Assembly (NCBI GenBank): GCA_026391995.1
Contig: JAPLCY010000301.1
Coordinates: 1 to 11,647 of the forward strand
Reading direction: 5' to 3'
Origin: Candidatus Auribacterota bacterium
Lineage (GTDB): Bacteria > Auribacterota > Tritonobacteria > UBA1439
Length of the DNA stretch: 11,647 nt
Part shown: positions 6,423 to 11,647 of the stretch, one piece after another
Layout of the letters: every line of letters begins with the position of its first letter
Numbering within the stretch: position 1 is the first letter of the stretch
Made by a program: the position numbers and the translations under genes
The notes under the pieces: generated by a model
The model's input: the letters and a program-made list of their open reading frames with translations, nothing else
Told to the model about the DNA's origin: nothing
Database searches by the model: none

Positions 6423-7322
6423 TTATCGGGTATCGGCGGCCACGCCGCGGAAGGACGCCACACCGCGCGCGATCTCCAGGCATGCATCGGCCTTGTTGAG
6501 CGTGTAGAGATGAACGCCCGGCGCCCCGTCCTTGAGGAGCCCCTGCGCCTGGGCGAGGGCATGGCGCACACCGACATCCCTGACGGCCTTCTGCCCACCG
6601 TGTCGCTCCGCCTCGACCAGCGCCGCCATGAGTTCATCCGGAATGCGGGTATGGCTGAGGGAGACGATCTTCTCCACGCTGCCGATGCTGAAGACGGGCA
6701 GTATCCCGGGGATGATCGGCTTGTCGATCCCGATCCGGCGGGCCCGCTCAACGAAACGCCAATACCGCGCGTTGTCGAAAAAGAGCTGTGTAATGGCGAA
6801 ATCTGCCCCCCGGTCGAGCTTGGCCTTCAGGAAGGAGAGGTCTTCATCGGGGCTTGCCGACTCGGGGTGTCCCTCCGGGTACGCCGCCACGCCGATGCCT
6901 AGCCGCGGGTAGTGCCGGCTGATGAAGCTCACGAGATCGGCCGCGCAGCGGTATTCGTCGCAGAAGGCGCGCGCGTCCCTTTCCCCGGACGGCGGATCCC
7001 CGCGGAGGGCGAGGACATTGTCGATGCCGGAGGCGACCATGGCGTCCAGAAATGAGCGCAGGCTCCCGGCGGTGGCGCCGATGCAGGTGAGGTGGGCCAT
7101 CGCCTCCAATGCGAAGCGCCGGCGCAGGATGGTCACAAGATCGAGGGTGTCTTCCCGCGTGCTGCCCATTGCACCGTAGGTGACGGAGACGAAGAGCGGC
7201 CGGGTTATGCGCACACTCTCCACCGCGTTGAAGAACGCGGGCCATCCGGATCGCTCGCGAGGCGGGAAAAACTCGAGAGAGAGAAATGGCCGGGTTGTGC
7301 TGATCAGGTCCCCAATGCGCAC
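6423..7322 (-). CDS. metF: 5,10-methylenetetrahydrofolate reductase
   Basis: MetF is a FAD-dependent TIM-barrel enzyme that reduces methylenetetrahydrofolate to 5-methyltetrahydrofolate, supplying methyl groups for methionine synthesis or the Wood-Ljungdahl pathway. The 299 residues match the bacterial length. Motifs in order are LSLEFFPPR with the catalytic glutamate, VSVTYGAMGS, AHLTC, NVLALRGDPP, VAAYPEGHPES, DFAITQLFFDN, GILPV and GVHLYTLNK. Translation begins at a GTG (7322-7320), the only sensible start before ISTTRPFLSLEF. A GAGGCGG overlapping the rubrerythrin stop is the likely ribosome binding site but is far upstream; a small hairpin (GCGGC-ACCT-GCCGC) between it and the GTG could shorten the distance. 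No metV-like zinc protein, rnfC2 or other Wood-Ljungdahl gene is adjacent, so a methionine role is the default reading. Confidence 0.97.
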   Translation of the reverse strand: MRIGDLISTTRPFLSLEFFPPRERSGWPAFFNAVESVRITRPLFVSVTYGAMGSTREDTLDLVTILRRRFALEAMAHLTCIGATAGSLRSFLDAMVASGIDNVLALRGDPPSGERDARAFCDEYRCAADLVSFISRHYPRLGIGVAAYPEGHPESASPDEDLSFLKAKLDRGADFAITQLFFDNARYWRFVERARRIGIDKPIIPGILPVFSIGSVEKIVSLSHTRIPDELMAALVEAERHGGQKAVRDVGVRHALAQAQGLLKDGAPGVHLYTLNKADACLEIARGVASFRGVAADTR

Positions 7323-7344
7323 AGGAAACGCGGCAGGTGCCGCC

Positions 7345-7920
7345 TCAGTAGTTCTCGACCATGAGTTCGTAATACTCCTGCGGATGGAGGCATGCCGGGC
7401 ACTTTTCGGGGGCCGAGACGCCCTCGTGGATGTAGCCGCAGTTCCGACACTTCCATTTCACGATCCGGTCGCGATGGAAGACGCGCTTGTTCGCGATGTT
7501 CTGATACAGGGCGAGATATCTCTTTTCATGGGCCCGTTCCACCGTCGCCGTGGCGGTAAAGAGAGAGGCGATCTCGGGAAATCCCTCCTGCTGTGCGACC
7601 CTGGCAAAACCGGGGTACATGCTGGTATACTCATGATTCTCGCCGCCCGCGGACGCCTTCAGGTTTTCCCCTGTGTCTCCCACCACGCCCGCGGGGAATG
7701 CGCCGCATACCTCGAGCTCTCCCCCCTCGAGGAAACTGAAAAATCTATTGGCGTGTTCCTTCTCGTTTTCCGCAGCCTCGAGAAAGATGGCCGCGATCTG
7801 CTCGTAGCCGTCCTTCCGTGCGCGCGAGGCAAAGAAGGTGTACCGGTTGCGCGCCTGCGATTCGCCGGCGAATGCGGCGAGGAGATTCTTTTCAGTCTGC
7901 GTTCCCTTGATGCTTTTCAT
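7345..7920 (-). CDS. rbr: Rubrerythrin
   Basis: Rubrerythrin is a cytoplasmic non-heme iron peroxidase that reduces hydrogen peroxide in anaerobes and microaerophiles. The 191-residue protein has a four-helix ferritin-like diiron domain, with ligands Glu20 ([11 protein letters not shown]), Glu53/His56 (ENEKEHA), Glu94/Glu97 and Glu128/His131 ([10 protein letters not shown]). It ends in a rubredoxin-like domain with Cys158/Cys161 (KCRNCGY) and Cys174/Cys177 (KCPAC). Length and domain order are typical. AAAGGAG six bases before the ATG is a strong ribosome binding site, and a good promoter lies upstream. It is the first gene of the rubrerythrin-metF-radical SAM unit. Confidence 0.97.
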   Translation of the reverse strand: MKSIKGTQTEKNLLAAFAGESQARNRYTFFASRARKDGYEQIAAIFLEAAENEKEHANRFFSFLEGGELEVCGAFPAGVVGDTGENLKASAGGENHEYTSMYPGFARVAQQEGFPEIASLFTATATVERAHEKRYLALYQNIANKRVFHRDRIVKWKCRNCGYIHEGVSAPEKCPACLHPQEYYELMVENY

Positions 7921-7967
7921 CTGGCGCTCCTTTCGCTGATGGGTGCAATTGCTTGTTACAGAGGAAA

Positions 7968-7995
7968 ATTATACCAGCTTGGCGGCTCGCGGCAA
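7968..7995 (-). promoter_or_regulatory. Promoter of the rubrerythrin-metF-radical SAM unit
   Basis: The minus strand reads TGGTATAAT, a perfect -10 hexamer (7973-7968) with an extended-10 TGn. A weaker -35, TTGCCG (7995-7990), lies 16 bases upstream. The predicted start near 7961 gives a leader of about 40 bases containing the strong AAAGGAG of rubrerythrin. No clear PerR- or Fur-like palindrome was seen over it. Confidence 0.65.
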
Positions 7996-8022
7996 AGGCA
8001 TAGATGGGATGATCTGATATAG

Positions 8023-8038
8023 GGGATGCGCTCATCCC
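8023..8038 (-). other. Hairpin at the end of the HAD phosphatase gene
   Basis: GGGATG (8023-8028) and CATCCC (8033-8038) form a perfect six-base stem with a four-base loop. On the minus strand the stem contains the phosphatase stop codon. The RNA after it reads CUAUAUC, with no U run, so this is not a classical intrinsic terminator; it could stabilise a 3' end or be chance. Confidence 0.3.
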
Positions 8039-8709
8039 GGCGATCCCTCCCGTTCCCCTCCGATGAGGGGTATCAGGTCTCGGGGCTTTTTCAGCACCAC
8101 CTTGGCCCCGTTTTTCATAAGTTCCGCGACTGGCCTGAACCCCCAGAGCACCCCGATGGCGTACATCGATGCGTTGCGGGCGGTCTGCATATCGATCCCC
8201 GAATCCCCGATGAACATAATCGCTGCCGGGGGCACCCGCAGCGACGCGGCAATCTCCACGGCGGATGCGGGGTCCGGCTTGAGGGGCACCCCCTCGCGCG
8301 CTCCCCGGACCTCCGCGAATGTCCATCCGCCGAGAAGCACGCTGACTGTCAGGCGGGTGAAGCCATCCGGCTTGTTTGAAAGGATCGCCATTGGCATACC
8401 GCGCGTGTGCAGCGCGTCGAGAAGCTCCGGGACACCCGGGTACGGCCGCGTGTGCTCCAGCATGCGCCTCGCGTACACATCCTCGAATCCACGGGCACAG
8501 TTCGCGACCATTGCGGCATCGCGCCGCGCCACGGGGAGCACGTGCTGGACGAGCTCGTGCAAACCGCTGCCGACATACCGGGGGTAATCCCGGCTCCGGT
8601 GAGGGGGAAAGCCGTGCCGTTCGAGAACCTCGTTCATGGACGCGGCTATATCCTCGATTGTATCGAGGAGTGTTCCGTCCAGGTCAAAGATAACCGCTTT
8701 AAAACGCAT
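8032..8709 (-). CDS. gph: HAD-family hydrolase, phosphoglycolate phosphatase-like
   Basis: This is a 225-residue haloacid dehalogenase-superfamily phosphatase of the phosphoglycolate phosphatase/beta-phosphoglucomutase type. The four HAD motifs are visible: DLDGTLLDT with nucleophile Asp9 and acid/base Asp11, LSNKP with Ser111, Lys144 in PLKPDP, and GDSGIDMQTA with Asp169 and Asp173. An all-helical cap (about 15-85) lies between motifs I and II, as in subfamily C1. 2-Phosphoglycolate is the likeliest substrate by resemblance, but related enzymes act on other small phosphates, so the symbol is tentative. The ATG at 8709 has no Shine-Dalgarno sequence and lies about nine bases after a TATACT -10 box, suggesting a nearly leaderless transcript. 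It is transcribed divergently from the flavoprotein gene. Confidence 0.92.
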   Translation of the reverse strand: MRFKAVIFDLDGTLLDTIEDIAASMNEVLERHGFPPHRSRDYPRYVGSGLHELVQHVLPVARRDAAMVANCARGFEDVYARRMLEHTRPYPGVPELLDALHTRGMPMAILSNKPDGFTRLTVSVLLGGWTFAEVRGAREGVPLKPDPASAVEIAASLRVPPAAIMFIGDSGIDMQTARNASMYAIGVLWGFRPVAELMKNGAKVVLKKPRDLIPLIGGEREGSPG

Positions 8710-8717
8710 AGCCGCAT

Positions 8718-8748
8718 AGTATACAGGAATCGCCCCGATTGAGTAATC
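8718..8748 (-). promoter_or_regulatory. Candidate promoter and operator-like repeats of the HAD phosphatase
   Basis: The minus strand has a -10 TATACT (8723-8718). The base 17 positions upstream begins TTACTC (8746-8741), a poor -35. The spacer holds a perfect inverted repeat AATCG-CCC-CGATT (8728-8740), and its right arm also pairs with AATC at 8745-8748 across GAGT. A regulator-bound promoter would fit a poor -35 with overlapping dyads, but this is inference. Confidence 0.35.
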
Positions 8749-8781
8749 CCTGACTTCCGGACTGTTCCCAGTTCTTGAAAT

Positions 8782-8797
8782 CCCCCCATCCCCCCAT
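8782..8797. repeat. Tandem 8-base repeat, CCCCCCAT twice
   Basis: Two exact copies of CCCCCCAT stand head to tail in the intergenic region between the two divergent genes, upstream of both promoters. It may be a binding site or a slippage-prone tract. Confidence 0.5.
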
Positions 8798-8827
8798 AAC
8801 TGCCCTATTGCATGATTGAATATCCAT

Positions 8828-8856
8828 TTGTCTATCCCCGCGGCTTTTCATAGAAT
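8828..8856 (+). promoter_or_regulatory. Candidate sigma-70 promoter of the flavoprotein gene
   Basis: The -35 TTGTCT (8828-8833, four of six) and -10 TAGAAT (8851-8856, five of six) are separated by exactly 17 bases. The ATG at 8863 lies seven bases after the -10 box, which is the usual transcription start position, so the message is predicted to be leaderless. No Shine-Dalgarno sequence precedes the ATG, in agreement. Confidence 0.5.
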
Positions 8857-8862
8857 CCATCC

Positions 8863-10044
8863 ATGCATCCGGCAGCGGTCGTGTATGATGTCATTATCCT
8901 CGGGGCCGGCCCCTCGGGCCTCATGTGCGCGATTCAGGCCGCGCGGCGCGGCAGGAGGATCCTGTTGCTCGATCACAGCCGCCGGCCCGCCGGGAAGCTC
9001 CGCCTCTCGGGCGGGGGCCGCTGCAATTTCACTAACAGGCTGATGGGGCCCGAGCATTTTATCTCGGGAAACCCGCACTTTTGCGTGTCGGCCCTCTCCC
9101 GCTACGGGCCCGACGATGTCATCTCCCTGTTCGATTCCCACGGGATCGGGTACCGGGAGGAAGCGGACGGGCGGCTCTTCTGCACCGGGGGCGCCGCCCG
9201 CGTGTGCGCCATGCTCGAAGAGGAATGCCGCCGCGCAGGCGTCACGGTGAGAACAGGGGAACGCGTCGGGAACGTGGAACGGACAGACATGTTCACGGTT
9301 GCCGCAACGCGCGGGAGCGCGCGGGCCCCGGCCCTCGTTGTCGCCACCGGAGGGCTCTCCTACCCCTCTCTTGGGGCGACTGACCTCGGCTACCGTATCG
9401 CAAGGCGTTTCGGCATGGAGGTCACCGCGACGGCGCCCGGACTTGTCCCCTTCATCCTGTCGAACGCCGATTGCGCCGCGATAGGGGGTTTGAGCGGTGT
9501 CGGTGTCGAGGCGGCCGTACGCTGCGGCGGAATGTTGTTCACCGGCGGGATGCTCTTCACTCACCATGGTCTGAGCGGTCCAGCGATCCTTCAGATCTCT
9601 TCCTACTGGCGCCCCGGCGAATCGGTCGTGATCGATTTGCTCCCCGGCATGAATATCCCCGGCCTGATCACACGGCACCGTCCGCCGGCATCCTCCCTCA
9701 GGGCATTCCTCAGCCGTTTCCTGCCCCGCCGCCTCGCGACGAGGATCTGCGCCGGGCTGCCCGGAGAACGCCGCCCCTCGCAACTCACCACCGGGGAGAT
9801 AAAGCTGCTCGTGAAACGGATCCATCGCTGGATGGTGATGCCGGAAGGGGTCGCGGGATATGACAAGGCCGAGGTGACGCGCGGCGGAGTCAGCAGCGCG
9901 GGATTGAACTCAAGGACAATGGAGGCGCGCCCGGTGCCCGGTCTCTACTTTATCGGCGAGGTCGTTGACGTCACCGGGCACCTCGGCGGTTACAATCTCC
10001 AGTGGGCATGGTCGTCGGGCTGCGTCGCGGGGCTTTATGCGTAA
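8863..10044 (+). CDS. HI0933/YhiN (BaiN)-family FAD-dependent oxidoreductase
   Basis: The 393-residue flavoprotein has an N-terminal FAD Rossmann motif VIILGAGPSG (10-19), the family hallmark GKLRLSGGGRCNFTN (44-58), LVVATGGLSYPSLGATDLG (158-176) for a second nucleotide-contacting region, LFTHHGLSGP (231-240), and the C-terminal LYFIGEVVDVTGHLGGYN and NLQWAWSSG segment that closes over FAD. Length matches the family. Members are called NAD(P)/FAD-dependent oxidoreductases; one member, BaiN, has been linked to bile-acid reduction in clostridia, but the general substrate is unknown and no bile-acid genes are near. It is the only plus-strand gene, with its own promoter and a likely leaderless start, and its stop is eight bases from the convergent nitroreductase stop. 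No terminator is visible between them. Confidence 0.96.
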   Translation: MHPAAVVYDVIILGAGPSGLMCAIQAARRGRRILLLDHSRRPAGKLRLSGGGRCNFTNRLMGPEHFISGNPHFCVSALSRYGPDDVISLFDSHGIGYREEADGRLFCTGGAARVCAMLEEECRRAGVTVRTGERVGNVERTDMFTVAATRGSARAPALVVATGGLSYPSLGATDLGYRIARRFGMEVTATAPGLVPFILSNADCAAIGGLSGVGVEAAVRCGGMLFTGGMLFTHHGLSGPAILQISSYWRPGESVVIDLLPGMNIPGLITRHRPPASSLRAFLSRFLPRRLATRICAGLPGERRPSQLTTGEIKLLVKRIHRWMVMPEGVAGYDKAEVTRGGVSSAGLNSRTMEARPVPGLYFIGEVVDVTGHLGGYNLQWAWSSGCVAGLYA

Positions 10045-10052
10045 CCCCCGCC

Positions 10053-10601
10053 CTACCGCGCGGTGCAGAACCGTCTGATCTGGTTGAGCGGCTTTCTCGC
10101 ATGCTCGCGTTTTTCGACATCCCCGGCGGGATAGCCCAGGCTGATGAGTATGTCGACCTTTGAACCGCGCGGAAGGCCCAGACGCCTCTTCACCGCGCGT
10201 TCGTTGAACCAGCCGAGCCAGCAGCTCCCCAGCCCCTCCTCCTGAGCCTGGAGGACCAGGTGTTCGCAGGCGATGCCGATGTCGATGAGGCTGTACTGTG
10301 TCCCCCTGAAAAAGCCCCCCAACCGGGAGCTGTACGCCGCCCGCTCGGTGATCACCGCGATGAGCGCGCCTGCCTGCGAGGCGAATGAGTTCATCGAATA
10401 GATGCCGCTGAACGCCTCGCGGGCGAGCGCGGCAACCAGGCGCGGCTCATCCACGACAATGAAGCTCCATGGTTGCGCGTTGCAGGCCGAGGGTGCCAGG
10501 CGCGCGGCCTCACAGCAGCGGTCGATTACCTCGCGCCCCACGGGTTTCGGCGCGTAGGCGCGAATGCTCCGCCGGGCTTTCACCAGATCAAGAAATTTCA
10601 T
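10053..10601 (-). CDS. Nitroreductase-family FMN protein
   Basis: This 182-residue protein belongs to the small FMN-dependent nitroreductase superfamily. FMN-contacting motifs are RRSIRAY (10-16) and APSACNAQPWSF (36-47), followed by DIGIACEHLVLQA (107-119), EEGLGSCWLGWF (121-132) and a typical ISLGYPAG near the C-terminus. Members use NAD(P)H to reduce nitro-compounds, quinones, flavins or enones, and the physiological substrate is usually unknown. AAGGGG five bases before the ATG is the ribosome binding site. It starts 35 bases after the upstream methyltransferase stop, so the two may be cotranscribed. It faces the flavoprotein gene end to end. Confidence 0.95.
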   Translation of the reverse strand: MKFLDLVKARRSIRAYAPKPVGREVIDRCCEAARLAPSACNAQPWSFIVVDEPRLVAALAREAFSGIYSMNSFASQAGALIAVITERAAYSSRLGGFFRGTQYSLIDIGIACEHLVLQAQEEGLGSCWLGWFNERAVKRRLGLPRGSKVDILISLGYPAGDVEKREHARKPLNQIRRFCTAR

Positions 10602-10636
10602 GGTATCCCCTTGCGATTTTTAGCGACTCCCGCGCG

Positions 10637-11647
10637 TCATACATTTCTTCTAATCACCAGTTTACATTTCTTCAACGTGCAGCATACCTCAATATGCGCC
10701 GTCTGCGGAAACATGTCCAGCACGGCGAGCCGTTCGAGACGCCATTCCCCGGAACCGCAGAGGAGTTTCAAGTCGCGGGCGAGCGTCGCCGGATTGCAGG
10801 AGACATACACGATCATTCCCGCGCGGGCATCGAGTGTGGCGAAATATTCGACGAGGGATCGTTCCACTCCGGTCCGGGGCGGATCGAGCAACAGGACGCT
10901 TCCCGGGAGCGCCTCGGCGTCGTAGAGCCCGGGCAACAATGCCTCCGCCCTCCCGCACATGAAGCGGGTATGCCGCATCTCCGCGCCACCGGTGTTGCAC
11001 ACGGCACAGGCGACGGCGCGCCCGTCGCTGTCGATGCCGACGACACGGCCGAACCGCTCACCCAGGAGGGCCGAGAACACGCCGGCGCCGCAGTAGAGAT
11101 CAAAGAGGGTCCCGTGCCGGCCGGTTCCGACCGCGGCGGCAATCTCCCCCGTGAGAGACTCGGCGACCGCGCGATTGATTTGAAAGAAGGATCCGGGATG
11201 CACGGTAAAATCCTTCCCGTAAAGGCGCTCCGACAACAGGTTGGTTTCACCGCGGGCCTGGTGTATGACCGCTTTCCCCCCGGAGGTTTCACGGATGGTG
11301 ATTTCCTCGGGAGTCCGCTTGCGATCGACGCCACGGCCGAGGGCGGCGAGCGCCTGATTGACCGGCGGGGATGCGATAAGACACTCCTTGACCGGGATGA
11401 TCGTGCGGCTATCCCGTGAGTAATATCCGTAGGCGGGCGGCATGCCGCCCGATCGATGTACGCGGATCGTTGAGCGATACGAATAGGGATTGGGCGATGG
11501 TATGGGGACAGGCTGCGGGATTTCACGCACCCCTCCTATCCGCGCCAGCAGATCGAGTACCTGGCGTGATTTCCACTCCAGCTGCGCCCGGTACGCGAGG
11601 TGCTGGAGCTGGCATCCGCCGCACGCTCCGAAATAACGGCATGGGGG
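10637..11647 (-). CDS. RNA uracil-C5 methyltransferase, RlmD/RumA/TrmA family (5' end cut by window edge)
   Basis: The enzyme methylates C5 of a uridine in 23S rRNA or tRNA using SAM. The reading frame is open to the right edge: 336 residues are visible and the N-terminus (with any TRAM domain) is missing. The GTG at 11530 is an internal valine, not a start, because recognisable family sequence continues upstream. Cysteines in CRYFGACGGC near the right edge plus a fourth in PVKECLIA (about 77 residues on) match the iron-sulfur cluster spacing of RumA. Downstream are GSFFQIN, the SAM motif DLYCGAGVFSALLG, LLLDPPRTGVE, the catalytic VSCNPATLARD and the final MFPQTAHIEV with the base glutamate. 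The cluster favours an RlmD/RlmC-like rRNA enzyme over TrmA; which uridine is modified cannot be told. Confidence 0.95.
   Translation of the reverse strand, partial: PPCRYFGACGGCQLQHLAYRAQLEWKSRQVLDLLARIGGVREIPQPVPIPSPNPYSYRSTIRVHRSGGMPPAYGYYSRDSRTIIPVKECLIASPPVNQALAALGRGVDRKRTPEEITIRETSGGKAVIHQARGETNLLSERLYGKDFTVHPGSFFQINRAVAESLTGEIAAAVGTGRHGTLFDLYCGAGVFSALLGERFGRVVGIDSDGRAVACAVCNTGGAEMRHTRFMCGRAEALLPGLYDAEALPGSVLLLDPPRTGVERSLVEYFATLDARAGMIVYVSCNPATLARDLKLLCGSGEWRLERLAVLDMFPQTAHIEVCCTLKKCKLVIRRNV

Noticed and set aside
9529..9564. A tandem GGMLFT-GGMLFT duplication in the flavoprotein
   Set aside because: Overall length and flanking motifs match the family, and the codons differ by four silent changes; it looks like normal family sequence or an old event.
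8848..9825. A 325-codon minus-strand frame opposite the flavoprotein
   Set aside because: Low-complexity Arg/Gly/Ala/Glu composition with no motifs, antisense to a clear gene.
10045..10064. ACCGCGCGGT palindrome at the convergent gene ends, considered as a bidirectional terminator
   Set aside because: It has no loop and no U run on either strand, and falls within the nitroreductase codons.
10469..11419. A 316-codon open frame on the plus strand opposite the RNA methyltransferase
   Set aside because: It has no recognisable motifs and lies antisense to a gene with complete family signatures; GC-rich coding DNA often leaves the opposite strand open.

Overview
This is a GC-rich bacterial chromosome segment, densely packed and almost entirely on the minus strand. 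Fourteen protein genes can be supported, two of them cut by the window edges. I see no tRNA, rRNA, CRISPR array, insertion sequence or phage gene. A secreted LptA/OstA-like protein and a GDP-mannose synthesis enzyme suggest a Gram-negative cell. A rubrerythrin suggests anaerobic or microaerophilic life. The gene order does not match a familiar model organism. An uncultured Gram-negative phylum (Omnitrophota/PVC-like or similar) would fit, but this placement is a guess.

Layout from the right edge leftward, in the direction of minus-strand transcription. (1) 11647-10053: a 5'-truncated RlmD/RumA/TrmA-type RNA uracil-C5 methyltransferase followed by a small nitroreductase. (2) 8863-10044 on the plus strand: a HI0933/YhiN/BaiN-type flavoprotein, convergent with the nitroreductase and divergent from the next gene. 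(3) 8709-8032: a phosphoglycolate-phosphatase-like HAD hydrolase. (4) 7920-5523: rubrerythrin, MetF and a radical SAM/SPASM-like protein, closely spaced behind a TATAAT-type promoter. (5) 5336 to the left edge: a zinc-dependent MDR dehydrogenase, a small LptA-like exported protein, trpC, trpF, trpB, trpA and mannose-1-phosphate guanylyltransferase. This last block is very compact, with ATGA stop/start overlaps at trpF/trpB and trpB/trpA and one base between trpA and the guanylyltransferase gene.

Functionally, the trpCFBA block covers tryptophan synthesis from phosphoribosylanthranilate to tryptophan. The anthranilate-forming genes (trpE/G) and trpD are not in the window. MetF supplies 5-methyltetrahydrofolate, rubrerythrin detoxifies peroxide, and ManC makes GDP-mannose for surface glycans. 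The radical SAM protein, the MDR dehydrogenase and the LptA-like protein have no assigned substrate or partner.

Most of the window is ordinary housekeeping. The points most worth a second look are the non-AUG (or frameshifted) start of trpC, the LptA-like and dehydrogenase genes fused into a trp operon, the orphan radical SAM protein, and a divergent promoter pair whose two transcripts both look leaderless or nearly so.
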